In this document: positions 13,328 through 21,660 of the stretch, piece after piece
Layout of the letters: every line of letters begins with the position of its first letter
How positions within the stretch are numbered: the first letter of the stretch is position 1
Origin: Rhodanobacter sp. Soil772
Lineage (GTDB): Bacteria; Pseudomonadota; Gammaproteobacteria; Xanthomonadales; Rhodanobacteraceae
Assembly (NCBI RefSeq): GCF_001428385.1
Contig: NZ_LMSK01000001.1
Coordinates: forward strand, 1,056,185 to 1,120,184
Reading direction: 5' to 3'
Length of the DNA: 64,000 bases
The notes under the pieces: generated by a model
The model's database searches: none
What the model saw: the letters and a program-made list of their open reading frames with translations, nothing else
Told to the model about the DNA's origin: nothing
Made by a program: the position numbers and the translations under genes

Positions 13328-13543
13328 TCAACCGCAACAGGCCTTCTGCTGCTGGATCGGCGGGCACGGCACGCTGCCCCAGGAACAGAACACGCAGCAG
13401 TCGCCCGGCTTGGGCTGCAACAATTTGCCGCAGCCGGGACAGTCGTAGAAAAACTGGCAGGCGTCAGTCGGCATGGTCTCGGTGACCTGATGACCGCAAT
13501 GCGGACAGATCAGCGTGCTGCGCAGGATGAGTTCAGCCGCCAT
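13328..13543 (-). CDS. GDCCVxC family protein (cysteine form)
   Basis: The 71-residue soluble protein has two CxxC pairs (LICPHCGHQ and YDCPGCGKL), then GDCCVFCSWGSVPCPPIQ, the signature of the GDCCVxC (seleno)protein family, and the tail QQQKACCG. That is eleven cysteines in 71 residues. In some relatives the last residue of the signature is selenocysteine; here the codon is TGT, so ordinary cysteine. The start overlaps the end of merP by 11 bases. The family has no established function. Repeated Cys motifs and the mer context suggest Hg(II) or other thiophilic metal binding, which is inference. Confidence 0.8.
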   Translation of the reverse strand: MAAELILRSTLICPHCGHQVTETMPTDACQFFYDCPGCGKLLQPKPGDCCVFCSWGSVPCPPIQQQKACCG

Positions 13544-13820
13544 GGGCTTCGTCCGTGACCGGGAAACCCGCCTCGGTAATCGTGCGCGCCAACACCGGCT
13601 GCGTGGTGCGATCCGCATCGAACGCCACGGTGACCGTGCCGGCCTTGAGGTCGATCTCCGTGCGCGTCACGCCGGGCACGCGGCTCAACGCCTTCTCGAT
13701 CGTGATGCTGCAGGTCGGACAGGTCATGTTCGCCGCATGCAACACCGCCGTAGTGGGCGTTGCCGCATGAGCCACGCCCAGCCACAGGATGGCGCTCATT
13801 GCACATATCCACTGACGCAT
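13533..13820 (-). CDS. merP: Periplasmic mercury-binding protein MerP
   Basis: The 95-residue product has a signal peptide (residues 1-19, cleavage after AHA) and one heavy-metal-associated domain with NMTCPTCSITIEKAL. Its two cysteines (C34, C37) bind Hg(II) in MerP. It follows merT by 10 bases. MerP scavenges periplasmic Hg(II) and passes it to MerT. The Gly before the metal loop of most MerP proteins (GMTC) is Asn here. A copper-chaperone role for an HMA domain is possible, but the merR/merT neighbours favour MerP. Confidence 0.82.
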   Translation of the reverse strand: MRQWICAMSAILWLGVAHAATPTTAVLHAANMTCPTCSITIEKALSRVPGVTRTEIDLKAGTVTVAFDADRTTQPVLARTITEAGFPVTDEAHGG

Positions 13821-13830
13821 CGTTCGTCTC

Positions 13831-14187
13831 CTACAAAAACCAGCCCACGACATAGGGAAACAGCAACAAAAGCACGATCAATACCGTGGCTACCCACAGC
13901 CAGAACCGGCGCCGACGCAAGACGGAGGGTTCGACACAGACGCCCTCGGTGCGGCAACGCGACGAGGGGCCATACAGCGTCCAGAACGCCAGGCCCAGGC
14001 AAAGCAGCGTGGCCGCAATGAACCATGGGCGCCAGGGATCGAGCGCGGTGAGCTGGGCGATCCACGCGCCACTGATGCCCAGCAACACCAGCAACAGCGG
14101 CACCACACAACACACGGAGGCGCCGATCGCGGCGAGCAGCGCAACGATCACGGCAGGCAGCGACGATTTGGCCGGCAGCGTAGTCAT
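13831..14187 (-). CDS. merT: Mercuric ion transporter MerT
   Basis: The 118-residue inner-membrane protein has three helices. The vicinal pair C26-C27 in helix 1 (GASVCCVVPLLLVLLG) and C77/C83 in the cytoplasmic loop (SSRCRTEGVCVEP) match the four mercury-relay cysteines of MerT. The conserved SGAWIAQLTALDPWRP follows helix 1. It moves Hg(II) from MerP to the cytoplasm, normally to mercuric reductase, which is absent here. The start codon lies only about 7 bases after the -10 box of its promoter, so the mRNA is probably leaderless. Confidence 0.9.
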   Translation of the reverse strand: MTTLPAKSSLPAVIVALLAAIGASVCCVVPLLLVLLGISGAWIAQLTALDPWRPWFIAATLLCLGLAFWTLYGPSSRCRTEGVCVEPSVLRRRRFWLWVATVLIVLLLLFPYVVGWFL

Positions 14188-14193
14188 GGGCGC

Positions 14194-14225
14194 ATACTAA
14201 CTTCCGTACCCGACTACGGAGTCAA
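14194..14225 (-). promoter_or_regulatory. mer promoter and MerR operator
   Basis: On the minus strand TTGACT (14220-14225) and a -10 of TAGTAT or TTAGTA (14194-14200) are separated by 20 or 19 bases, the over-long spacing of MerR-activated promoters. Between them lies the dyad TCCGTA/TACGGA (plus strand 14203-14208 and 14215-14220), close to the classic Tn21/Tn501 mer operator. It serves merT leftwards and overlaps the start region of divergent merR, so MerR should both repress itself and activate merT with Hg(II). Confidence 0.85.
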
Positions 14226-14227
14226 GC

Positions 14228-14626
14228 ATGGCTGCCGCACTCACCATTGGCCGACTGGCCCTGGCCGCCGACGTGCACGTCGAAACCGTGCGCTATTACC
14301 AGCGTGTGGGCCTGCTGCATGAGCCCGCGCGGCCGCTGGGCGGCGTGCGTCGCTACGGGCCGCCGGACGTGGCGCGTCTGCAGTTCATCCGCCGCGCCAA
14401 GACCATGGGCTTCACGCTGGAGGAGATTGCCGGACTGCTGCAACTCAAGGGTCAGCGGGCCTGCGCACAGACCCGCCAACTGACCGAGCACAAGCTCCTC
14501 GATGTGCGCCGCAAGCTGGAGGACCTGAAGCGTCTGGAGCAGGAGCTGGTACAGCTCGCCGACGACTGCGTACACACTCCGCGTGGCGGACACTGCCCGA
14601 CACTGGATTTTCTGCGACAGGCCTAG
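14228..14626 (+). CDS. merR: Mercury-responsive regulator MerR
   Basis: The 132-residue MerR-family activator has an N-terminal helix-turn-helix (LTIGRLALAADVHVETVRYY) and a dimerisation coil. It has three cysteines at C79, C114 and C123 (DDCVHTPRGGHC), the spacing of the trigonal Hg(II) site C82/C117/C126 of Tn21 MerR, offset by three. This strongly supports a mercury sensor rather than CueR or ZntR. It is the only plus-strand gene inside the metal island and is divergent from merT across a 40-base operator region. Confidence 0.9.
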   Translation: MAAALTIGRLALAADVHVETVRYYQRVGLLHEPARPLGGVRRYGPPDVARLQFIRRAKTMGFTLEEIAGLLQLKGQRACAQTRQLTEHKLLDVRRKLEDLKRLEQELVQLADDCVHTPRGGHCPTLDFLRQA

Positions 14627-14661
14627 TGCGCGCCTGCTCGTGCAGGTGCACGCCCACCTGT

Positions 14662-14856
14662 TTACGGCAACACTGCGATCGACGTCACCGTGCTGGCCAT
14701 GCCGGCCGGGCGCAGGGTGAACCGCACCTTGTCGCCGACCTTCACGTGTTTCAGCAACCCGGGCGAAGCCAGAGAGCCTATTTGCCGGGCGGCAGCCATG
14801 GCGGAAATGGCGATCAGCGCACCGGTGAGCACGAGGGCGACGAGAAGCTTTTTCAT
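14662..14856 (-). CDS. CusF-like small periplasmic protein
   Basis: The 64-residue product has a signal peptide (residues 1-22) and a short beta segment LKHVKVGDKVRFTLRPAGMA resembling the C-terminal half of the CusF OB-fold (KxGDKVxF). The His, Trp and Met copper ligands of CusF are not present, so it may be a truncated or ligand-poor relative. It starts three bases after the cusA stop with an AAGGAAA ribosome-binding site, making it the last gene of the cus unit. It could assist the pump, but copper binding is unproven. Confidence 0.55.
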   Translation of the reverse strand: MKKLLVALVLTGALIAISAMAAARQIGSLASPGLLKHVKVGDKVRFTLRPAGMASTVTSIAVLP

Positions 14857-14859
14857 GAA

Positions 14860-17800
14860 TCAGTTTCCTTGCGGGTCGGAGTGAAACGAGGCGTGCGCCT
14901 GGCCGGCCCGGCGCAACCGGCGCAGCACCAGCAGACGGAACGCGGCGGGGATGACCAGCATGGACAGCAGCGGTGCAGTGAGCATGCCGCCGATCATCGG
15001 CGCGGCGATGCGCTGCATCACTTCAGAGCCGGCGCCGTGGCCGAGCAGGATCGGCAACAGGCCGGCGAGAATCACCGCCACGGTCATCGCCTTCGGCCGC
15101 ACGCGCTGCACCGCGCCCTCGCGGATCGCGTCATCCAGTTCGGCCGGACCCGACCGCGGATCGATGGCCAACTGGCGATCCCACGCGTGACGCAGGTACA
15201 GCATCATCACCACGCCGAATTCGGCGGCGACGCCGGCCAGCGCGATGAAGCCGATCATCGTCGCCACCGACACCGCATGGCCCAGCAGCCAGATCAGCCA
15301 TAGTCCGCCGACCAGCGCCAGCGGCACGCTGGCCATGATCAGCGCCGCCTCGCTCCAGCGGCGAAACACCGCGAAGATCAGCACGAAGACGATGAGCAGC
15401 ACGACCGGCACCACCAGGGTCAGTCGCTGCATGGCCTGCGCCAGATATTCGAACTGGCCCGACCACGCCACAGTGATACCCGACGGCAACCGAACCTCGC
15501 GGGCTACCGCGCGCTGCAGATCCGCTACCACCGCACCGAGGTCGCGGCCGGCGGTGTCGACGTACACGTAAGTCGCCAGCTGCCCGTTTTCGCTTTTCAG
15601 CATCGACGGCCCGGCGACCACCTTGATATCGGCCACCTGCCCCAGCGTCAGCTGCGCGCCGTTTGCCGCGACGATCGGCAGCTGCCTCAGCGCGGCCAGC
15701 GAATCGCGCGCCGCCCGCGGATAACGCAACACGATCGGATAGCGCTCGCGCCCCTCGACGGTCTGGCCAATCGGATCGCCGCCGACCACGGTCGCTACCA
15801 GCTGCTGCACTTGCTGTTGGGTCAGACCGTAGCGTGCGGCATCGGCACGCCGGATGCGCACGTCGACATAACGCCCGTTGGCGGCCCGTTCGGCAATCGC
15901 CGTACTCACCCCGGGCACGCCGCGCGCCACCGCCTCGATCCGGTCAGCGACTGCCTGCAGGCTGTCGACGTTGCTGCCCAGCACCTTGATGCCGATCGGA
16001 CTCTTGATGCCGGTGGCGAGCATGTCGATGCGGTTGCGCAGCGGCGGCACGAACAGGTTGGTCAAGCCCGGCACCTGCACTGCCCGGTCCAGTTCCGCCT
16101 TGATCTTGTCCATCGTCATGCCCGGCCGCCATTGGTCCTTCGGCTTGAAGGTGATCGTGGTTTCGAACATTTCCATTGGCGCCGGATCGGTGGCCGTGTC
16201 GGCACGCCCGGCCTTGCCGAACACGTGATCGACCTCGGGCACGGTCTTGATCATGCGATCGGTGAGTTGCAGCAATTGCGCAGCCTTGCCCGAGGACAAC
16301 CCGGGCAGCGCGGTGGGCATGTACAGCAGCGTGCCTTCGTCCATCGCCGGCATGAACTCGCTGCCGAGCCGGTCGAGTGGCAGCAGCGCGGTGAGCAGCA
16401 ACAGCCCGGCCAGCGCCAGGGTCGCTTTCGGGTAGCGCAGTACCGCTTCCAGGATCGGGCGGTACAGCGCGATCAAGCCGCGGTTGAGCGGGTTGGCGCG
16501 CTCCGGGCGAATGCGCCCCCGGATCAGGTAGCCCATCAGCACCGGCACCAGGGTCACCGCCAGCCCGGCCGCCGCCGCCATCGCGTAGGTCTTGGTGAAC
16601 GCCAGCGGCTTGAACAGCTTGCCCTCCTGCCCCTGCAGCGCAAACACCGGGATGAAGGACAGCGCGATGATCAGCAGGCTGACAAACAGCGCCGGGCCGA
16701 CCTCCGCCGCCGCGTCGGCGATCAGCGACCAGCGTGCCGTACCTTGCGGCTCCTTGCCGTCGTGTGCGTCGCGCCAGTGTTCCAGATGCTGGTGCGCGTT
16801 CTCGATCATCACCACCGCCGCATCGACCATCGCGCCGATCGCGATGGCGATGCCACCGAGCGACATCAGGTTCGCCGTCACGCCCTGCAGGTGCAGCGCG
16901 ATGAACGCGACGAGCACGCCCAGCGGCAGGCTGACCACCGCCACCAGCGCCGAGCGCAGGTGGCCAAGAAACAGTATGCAGACCAGCGCGACCACCAGGA
17001 ATTCTTCGAACAACTTGCCCCACAGGTTGCTCACCGCCGCGTCGATCAGTTGTGCGCGGTCGTAGGTCGGCACGATCTCGACGCCGGCCGGCAGGCTGCG
17101 CTTGAGCTCGGCGAGCTTCGCCTTGACCGCCACGATCGCGGCCTTCGCGTTCTTGCCCGAGCGCAGCACGACGATGCCGCCGGCCACTTCGCCCTGGCCA
17201 TCCAGCTCGGCGATGCCGCGCCGGAAGGTCGGGCCGCGCCGCACCGCAGCGACCTCGCGCAGCAGCACCGGCACACCGCTCGCAGGGGTGGTGATCGGCA
17301 CATTCTCGAAGTCCGCCCGGCTGCGCAGATAGCCTTCGCTGCGCACCATCAGCTCCGCCTCGCCCTGCTCGATCACCGAGCCGCCGTTGGCACCGTTGGC
17401 CGCGCGCACCGCATCCGCCAATTGCGCCACGGTGATGCCGCGCGCGGCCAGCGCCTGCGGGTCCGGCACGATCTGCCAGGCGCGTTCCATGCCGCCGAGG
17501 CTGGCCACCTCGGCCACGTCGGGCACGGTCTTCAGTTGATAGCGCAGGAACCAGTCCTGCAATGCACGCAGTTCGCCAAGATCATGCTTGCCGGTGCAGT
17601 CGACCAGCGCGTATTCGTAAACCCAGCCCAGGCCGGTGGCGTCGGGGCCCAGCGACGGATTGACCCCGGCCGGCAGCTGGCCGCGCACCTGGCTCAGGTA
17701 CTCCAGCACGCGCGAGCGGGCCCAGTACAGGTCGGTACTGTCGTCGAACAGCACATAGACGTAAGAGTCGCCGAAGAACGAATACGCGCGCACCGTCCGG

Positions 17801-18036
17801 GCGCCAGGCACCGACAGCATGGTGGTGGCCAGCGGATAGGTGACCTGATCCTCGACCACCTGCGGCGATTGCCCGGCCCAGCTGGTGCGGATGATCACCT
17901 GGGTGTCCGACAGATCCGGCAAGGCATCGAGCGGCGTGCGCATGAGCGAGAACACGCCAGCCGCGGCCAGCACCAGCGCGGCCAGCAAGACGAGCATGCG
18001 ATTCGCGATCGCGGCACGAATAAGGGCGGCGATCAT
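14860..18036 (-). CDS. cusA: Cu(I)/Ag(I) RND efflux pump CusA (HME4)
   Basis: The 1058-residue pump carries in helix 4 [17 protein letters not shown] with D405. The metal-binding methionines sit at M573 (LLYMP), M623 (PMEMFETTI) and M672 (RIDMLATG). All four are at the exact numbers of E. coli CusA, which is direct evidence for a Cu(I)/Ag(I) methionine relay. The pump takes metal from the periplasm and cytoplasm and exports it through CusBC. Its start overlaps the cusB stop by four bases. It is paralogous to czcA at the other end of the island. Confidence 0.95.
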   Translation of the reverse strand: MIAALIRAAIANRMLVLLAALVLAAAGVFSLMRTPLDALPDLSDTQVIIRTSWAGQSPQVVEDQVTYPLATTMLSVPGARTVRAYSFFGDSYVYVLFDDSTDLYWARSRVLEYLSQVRGQLPAGVNPSLGPDATGLGWVYEYALVDCTGKHDLGELRALQDWFLRYQLKTVPDVAEVASLGGMERAWQIVPDPQALAARGITVAQLADAVRAANGANGGSVIEQGEAELMVRSEGYLRSRADFENVPITTPASGVPVLLREVAAVRRGPTFRRGIAELDGQGEVAGGIVVLRSGKNAKAAIVAVKAKLAELKRSLPAGVEIVPTYDRAQLIDAAVSNLWGKLFEEFLVVALVCILFLGHLRSALVAVVSLPLGVLVAFIALHLQGVTANLMSLGGIAIAIGAMVDAAVVMIENAHQHLEHWRDAHDGKEPQGTARWSLIADAAAEVGPALFVSLLIIALSFIPVFALQGQEGKLFKPLAFTKTYAMAAAAGLAVTLVPVLMGYLIRGRIRPERANPLNRGLIALYRPILEAVLRYPKATLALAGLLLLTALLPLDRLGSEFMPAMDEGTLLYMPTALPGLSSGKAAQLLQLTDRMIKTVPEVDHVFGKAGRADTATDPAPMEMFETTITFKPKDQWRPGMTMDKIKAELDRAVQVPGLTNLFVPPLRNRIDMLATGIKSPIGIKVLGSNVDSLQAVADRIEAVARGVPGVSTAIAERAANGRYVDVRIRRADAARYGLTQQQVQQLVATVVGGDPIGQTVEGRERYPIVLRYPRAARDSLAALRQLPIVAANGAQLTLGQVADIKVVAGPSMLKSENGQLATYVYVDTAGRDLGAVVADLQRAVAREVRLPSGITVAWSGQFEYLAQAMQRLTLVVPVVLLIVFVLIFAVFRRWSEAALIMASVPLALVGGLWLIWLLGHAVSVATMIGFIALAGVAAEFGVVMMLYLRHAWDRQLAIDPRSGPAELDDAIREGAVQRVRPKAMTVAVILAGLLPILLGHGAGSEVMQRIAAPMIGGMLTAPLLSMLVIPAAFRLLVLRRLRRAGQAHASFHSDPQGN

Positions 18037-19334
18037 GGGTGGCCTCCCGTCGGCATCGGGTGGGACAGCGCATGGTCCGCTGCGCTGGTGGCCGCTGCGG
18101 GTGCGTCCCGGCCATCACCCAGACGCTCCAGCGCGCCGGACAGGCTGGCCTCCGAATCGATCAGGAACTGGCCGGACACGACGACCTTCTCGCCGCCGCG
18201 CACGCCATCCAGAATCTCCGTGTAGCCATCGGCCGAGCGACCGGCATGCACGGCGACCGGACGGAAATGGCCGTCCGTTTCCGCCACGATCACCCGCGTC
18301 TGCTGGCCGGTCGCGATCAGCGCATCGTCCGGTACCACCGTTACCGCCTTGCCATCGGCCGGACGCAATTGCACGGTGACGAACATGCCCGGGCTCAGCC
18401 GACCGTCCGGGTTGGCCAGCACGATGCGGGCGCGCCGGGTGCGTGTGGCGTTGTCGATATCCGGCAACAGCGCCTCCACGCTGCCGTGAAACTCCTGGCC
18501 CGGCAGTGCGTCGACCGTGACGGTGACGGGCGTACCGCCGCGCACCGCGCCGGCAACCGCCTGCGGCAGTGCCGCCTCGACCCAGACCGTGGCCAGACCG
18601 TTCAACGTCATCAGCGTCTGCCCGGCACTGACCCGCTGCCCTTCGCGCACATCCAGCGTGGTGACCACGCCGGCCTGCGGCGCATGCAGCGTGATCGCCG
18701 CGCCCGCACCGTGGCGTGCCGCGCGGATATCCGCGGAGGTCAGGCCGAGTACCTGCAGGCGCTCGCGCGCGGCGCCGCGCAAGGCCTTCGCGTCGGCCGA
18801 CTGCGCGCCCTGCAGCGCGTCGTACTCAGCCAGCGCGCTGCTCCACTGCGGCGCCAACAGGTCGGCCAGCGGCTCGCCCGCCGTCACCTGCGTGTACGGC
18901 GCACGCACCCGCAGCTTGCCGATCACCGCATCGACGCGGGCACTGACCGTGGTGGCCTCGCGTGGATTCCACGCCACTGTGCCGGGCACACGCAGCGCGG
19001 TCGACAGGACGCGGCGCTCGACCAGCGCGGTGCGCACGCCCAGGTTCTGCACGGTCGCCGGATCGATCCGCACGACACCATCGGCCGTCCCGGTATCGGC
19101 ATACCGGGGCACCATTTCCATGCCCATCGGCGACAAGCCAGGTTTGTCGAAATGCTGCTCCGGCACCATCGGGTCGTACCAGTACAGCACCTTGCCGGCC
19201 GTGTCCGGCGCGGTCGCCGACGGGTGCGCCGATGCGGGAGCGGTGGCGGCCTGGCGACGGCCGCCGAGATAACCGACGACGAACAAGACAACGGCCGCGA
19301 CGACGGCGACAAAGATGACCAACAGACGCTTCAT
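18033..19334 (-). CDS. cusB: RND periplasmic adaptor CusB
   Basis: The 433-residue adaptor has an N-terminal membrane anchor (residues 4-24) and then a heavy-metal-binding domain [20 protein letters not shown] near residues 51-70 with further Met (GMEM). Barrel-sandwich and hairpin segments follow. Met-rich N-termini in CusB take Cu(I) from CusF and gate CusA. The ATG at 19334 overlaps the cusC stop (ATGA). The frame stays open upstream to 19838 only because it mirrors cusC. Confidence 0.92.
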   Translation of the reverse strand: MKRLLVIFVAVVAAVVLFVVGYLGGRRQAATAPASAHPSATAPDTAGKVLYWYDPMVPEQHFDKPGLSPMGMEMVPRYADTGTADGVVRIDPATVQNLGVRTALVERRVLSTALRVPGTVAWNPREATTVSARVDAVIGKLRVRAPYTQVTAGEPLADLLAPQWSSALAEYDALQGAQSADAKALRGAARERLQVLGLTSADIRAARHGAGAAITLHAPQAGVVTTLDVREGQRVSAGQTLMTLNGLATVWVEAALPQAVAGAVRGGTPVTVTVDALPGQEFHGSVEALLPDIDNATRTRRARIVLANPDGRLSPGMFVTVQLRPADGKAVTVVPDDALIATGQQTRVIVAETDGHFRPVAVHAGRSADGYTEILDGVRGGEKVVVSGQFLIDSEASLSGALERLGDGRDAPAAATSAADHALSHPMPTGGHP

Positions 19335-20602
19335 GGCGTCACCTCCGAAGGCAGCAGGTAGGCAAGCGAAGCCCACAGCCGTGCGCGTGCGGCCAACGCA
19401 TCGGCATAGCTCAGGCGCAGTTCGATCTCGGCGCGGCGGGCATCCAGCCACGGTTGCAGCGAACCACCGCCGCGATAGCCGGCCAGCGCGGTTCGTGCGC
19501 GATCGCGTGCCAGCGGCAACAGGACCTGCTGATAGCGCGCGATCTGTCGCCCCCAGCCTTGCCAGCCAGCCACCGCCCGCGTCACCGCCTCGCGCTGGGC
19601 GCGGCGCGCGTCCTCGTGATCGGCCTGCACGGCGTCCCATTGCGCCTGCCTGGCGCTGATGCCGCGGTCCTGCCGGTTGCGCGTGAACAGCGGCAGGCTG
19701 ACGCCCACCTCCAGCATCACCATGTCCGACAAACCCGCGGCGCGCTTGCCATAGCTGGCGCTCACGCTCCAGTCCGGCTGCCTGGCCGCGCGCGCCTGTT
19801 CGAGTGCCGCCTGCGCCACCTGTTCGCGTGCAGCCCACGCTTGCAACGGCGCCTGCCGGTCGACGGCGGACACCAGGCGATCGGCATCCATCGGCAATTG
19901 ACCGAAGTCCGGCGCCGTACCAAGCGCGCCGGGCGGCGTCCCCAGCCAGCGTTGCAGGCCTGCCTGCGCGGCGGCGAGATCGGCCTCGACCGCTTCCAGC
20001 CGATTGTCCAGCGTGGCGCTCTCGGCCCGCGCCGCCAGCGCATCGACCGCACTGCCTTCGCCGCCGCGCAAACGGGCCTGCGCGATCCGCACGGCCAACG
20101 CCGCCTCGTCATGCAAGCCGGCCAGCAACGCACGCTGCTGCTCGGTCGCCCACGCGTCGATCCAGGCATCGGCAATGCGCTCGCGCACACTCTGCGCGGT
20201 GGCCACGCGATCGGCCTGCGCCGCATCGATCCGCGCGCTGGCCAAGGCACGCTCCGCGCGACGCGCCGTGCGCGACGGAATGGCCTGCATCACGCCGACC
20301 GTACGCGCGGTCATCTCGTCCGAACGCAGGCTGAAAGCGCCCGGGCTGGTGACCGGATAATTGGCAAGCCCGAACGTCAGGGTGGGGTCCGGCAGTCGGC
20401 CGGCACGCGCCGCTTCCTCGCGCGTCGCCGCGATGTCGGCGGCGCGCGCTTCAAGTTGCGGCGCCCGCGCCAGGCCTTGCTGGACAGCCGCTTCCAGTGT
20501 CAGCGGCGGTTCGGCGGCACGCGCCGTCGCAGCCACGGCTCCCCACAGGAGCGCGGCCAGACCCGTCACCATCAGGTGCCGGGCAAAGTGAAGGGAGAAC
20601 AT
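19331..20602 (-). CDS. cusC: Outer-membrane channel CusC, TolC family
   Basis: The 423-residue protein has a signal peptide (cleavage near ATARAAEP) and OEP-type repeats starting LTLEAAVQQGLARAPQLEAR. It is the first gene of the cusCBA-cusF-like block, and its stop overlaps the cusB start. I placed the start at the ATG at 20602 (MFSLHFARHLMVTGL), where the signal peptide begins. It provides the outer-membrane exit for CusBA. Confidence 0.88.
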   Translation of the reverse strand: MFSLHFARHLMVTGLAALLWGAVAATARAAEPPLTLEAAVQQGLARAPQLEARAADIAATREEAARAGRLPDPTLTFGLANYPVTSPGAFSLRSDEMTARTVGVMQAIPSRTARRAERALASARIDAAQADRVATAQSVRERIADAWIDAWATEQQRALLAGLHDEAALAVRIAQARLRGGEGSAVDALAARAESATLDNRLEAVEADLAAAQAGLQRWLGTPPGALGTAPDFGQLPMDADRLVSAVDRQAPLQAWAAREQVAQAALEQARAARQPDWSVSASYGKRAAGLSDMVMLEVGVSLPLFTRNRQDRGISARQAQWDAVQADHEDARRAQREAVTRAVAGWQGWGRQIARYQQVLLPLARDRARTALAGYRGGGSLQPWLDARRAEIELRLSYADALAARARLWASLAYLLPSEVTP

Positions 20603-20684
20603 GGGTGAACACTCCGTCGATCTGCATTTGCGTCTTGCCAAAGCGGGCACGACGCCACGTCGGTGAATACCGCGACGTGTCAGA

Positions 20685-21107
20685 TCAAATCAGGAGCGAG
20701 CAGTACAACAACGTGGGTGTGGGTGGCGGCGTGCGCAAACGCTCGAGATGCGCCAGGGTTCGATGCGACGGCAATGTCACGGCCGCCACGGACAACGACA
20801 TCGGCGGCAGCGCGGCCAGCGCATTGAACGGCACCGAGGCGGTGCGGACGTCGACCTGGGTGGCATGCTCGGGTTGGCAGTGTTGCTGGCAGATCGGGGC
20901 GACCGGAGCCGCCGGCATTTCAGCGCAGCCGTCGCCCATCGCCGCCATCGAAGGCGCATTCGCCTGCGTCGCCACCGCAGCCGGCGATGCCGGCATGGTG
21001 GTACAGGCGTACGCAGCCACCGCCACCTGCTGCCACAACAGCAGCAAGGCCACCAGCCACGCAAGGCGGCGGCGGGTACGCGGGCGGAGGTGGAATGCGC
21101 GCTTCAT
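20685..21107 (-). CDS. Small anchored Cys/Met/His protein preceding cusC
   Basis: The 140-residue product has a basic N-terminus, one hydrophobic helix (residues 16-34, LAWLVALLLLWQQVAVAAYA), and a Met/Cys periplasmic part with CAEMPAAP and ICQQHCQPEHATQ. A Pro-rich C-terminus ends RTPPPTPTLLYCSLLI. I do not recognise a named family with certainty. Layout and position just before a metal efflux set resemble CopL and the CzcI-like protein in this island. A regulatory or metal-sensing role is inference. The 82 bases to cusC hold no other gene. Confidence 0.55.
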   Translation of the reverse strand: MKRAFHLRPRTRRRLAWLVALLLLWQQVAVAAYACTTMPASPAAVATQANAPSMAAMGDGCAEMPAAPVAPICQQHCQPEHATQVDVRTASVPFNALAALPPMSLSVAAVTLPSHRTLAHLERLRTPPPTPTLLYCSLLI

Positions 21108-21193
21108 GCCGACGCCACTGTAATGCAAACGGGTCGAGCCGGCGATTGACGCGGGTCAAGCGAGCAGCAACGCCAATGACGCGTCGGCGTTGT

Positions 21194-21646
21194 TCACGCG
21201 CCCGGGCCGTGGCTCGCATAAACGCGGGTCGAGCCATCGTGACCGATCAACACCACGTCATAGCGTTCGGACGCGCCCATCTCCATGCCGGGCGAACCCA
21301 TCGGCATGCCGGGCGCGGCCAGGCCACGCGCGTCCGGTCGCTCGGCCAGCAGGCGGCGGATGTCCTCCACCGGCACATGCCCCTCGATCACGTAGCCGTC
21401 GATCAGCGCGGTATGGCAGGACATGGCGCCCGGCGGCACGCCGAACCGCGCCTTCACCGCCGCCATCGGCTGATCCTGATGCACGGTGACGGTGTAGCCC
21501 TGCGCGCGCATGTAACCGACCCACGCGCCACAACAGCCGCAGGACGGATCGCTGTATACATCGAACGCGTTCGCCGCCATCGCCACCGGCGCGAACAGCG
21601 CGGCAAACAGCAGGCTGATGCCCAGGCGGGAAAGCCATCGTTTCAT
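21194..21646 (-). CDS. DUF411 periplasmic protein
   Basis: The 150-residue product has a signal peptide (cleavage near VAMAAN) and the DUF411 core DVYSDPSCGCCGAWVGYMRA, with a CGCC thiol motif at residues 36-39 and a later conserved MSCHTALIDGYVIEGHVP. DUF411 proteins are repeatedly found beside copper genes and are presumed copper-binding, without a proven reaction. I chose the ATG at 21646 because AGGAG lies 7 bases upstream. The near-C-terminal GMPMGSPGMEMG is an additional Met-rich loop. Confidence 0.82.
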   Translation of the reverse strand: MKRWLSRLGISLLFAALFAPVAMAANAFDVYSDPSCGCCGAWVGYMRAQGYTVTVHQDQPMAAVKARFGVPPGAMSCHTALIDGYVIEGHVPVEDIRRLLAERPDARGLAAPGMPMGSPGMEMGASERYDVVLIGHDGSTRVYASHGPGA

Positions 21647-21660
21647 CGTCATTCTCCTGG

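Noticed and set aside
13328..13543. Selenocysteine in the GDCCVxC protein
   Set aside because: The relevant codon reads TGT on the minus strand, and no TGA interrupts the frame, so this is the cysteine form.
14643..14660. Hairpin between the convergent merR and CusF-like genes as a terminator
   Set aside because: The stem is only 6 bp with a 6-base loop and three T residues, too weak to call.
18033..19838. A longer CusB starting upstream of 19334
   Set aside because: The upstream part only mirrors cusC coding sequence. The membrane anchor and family similarity begin at the ATG at 19334, which overlaps the cusC stop.
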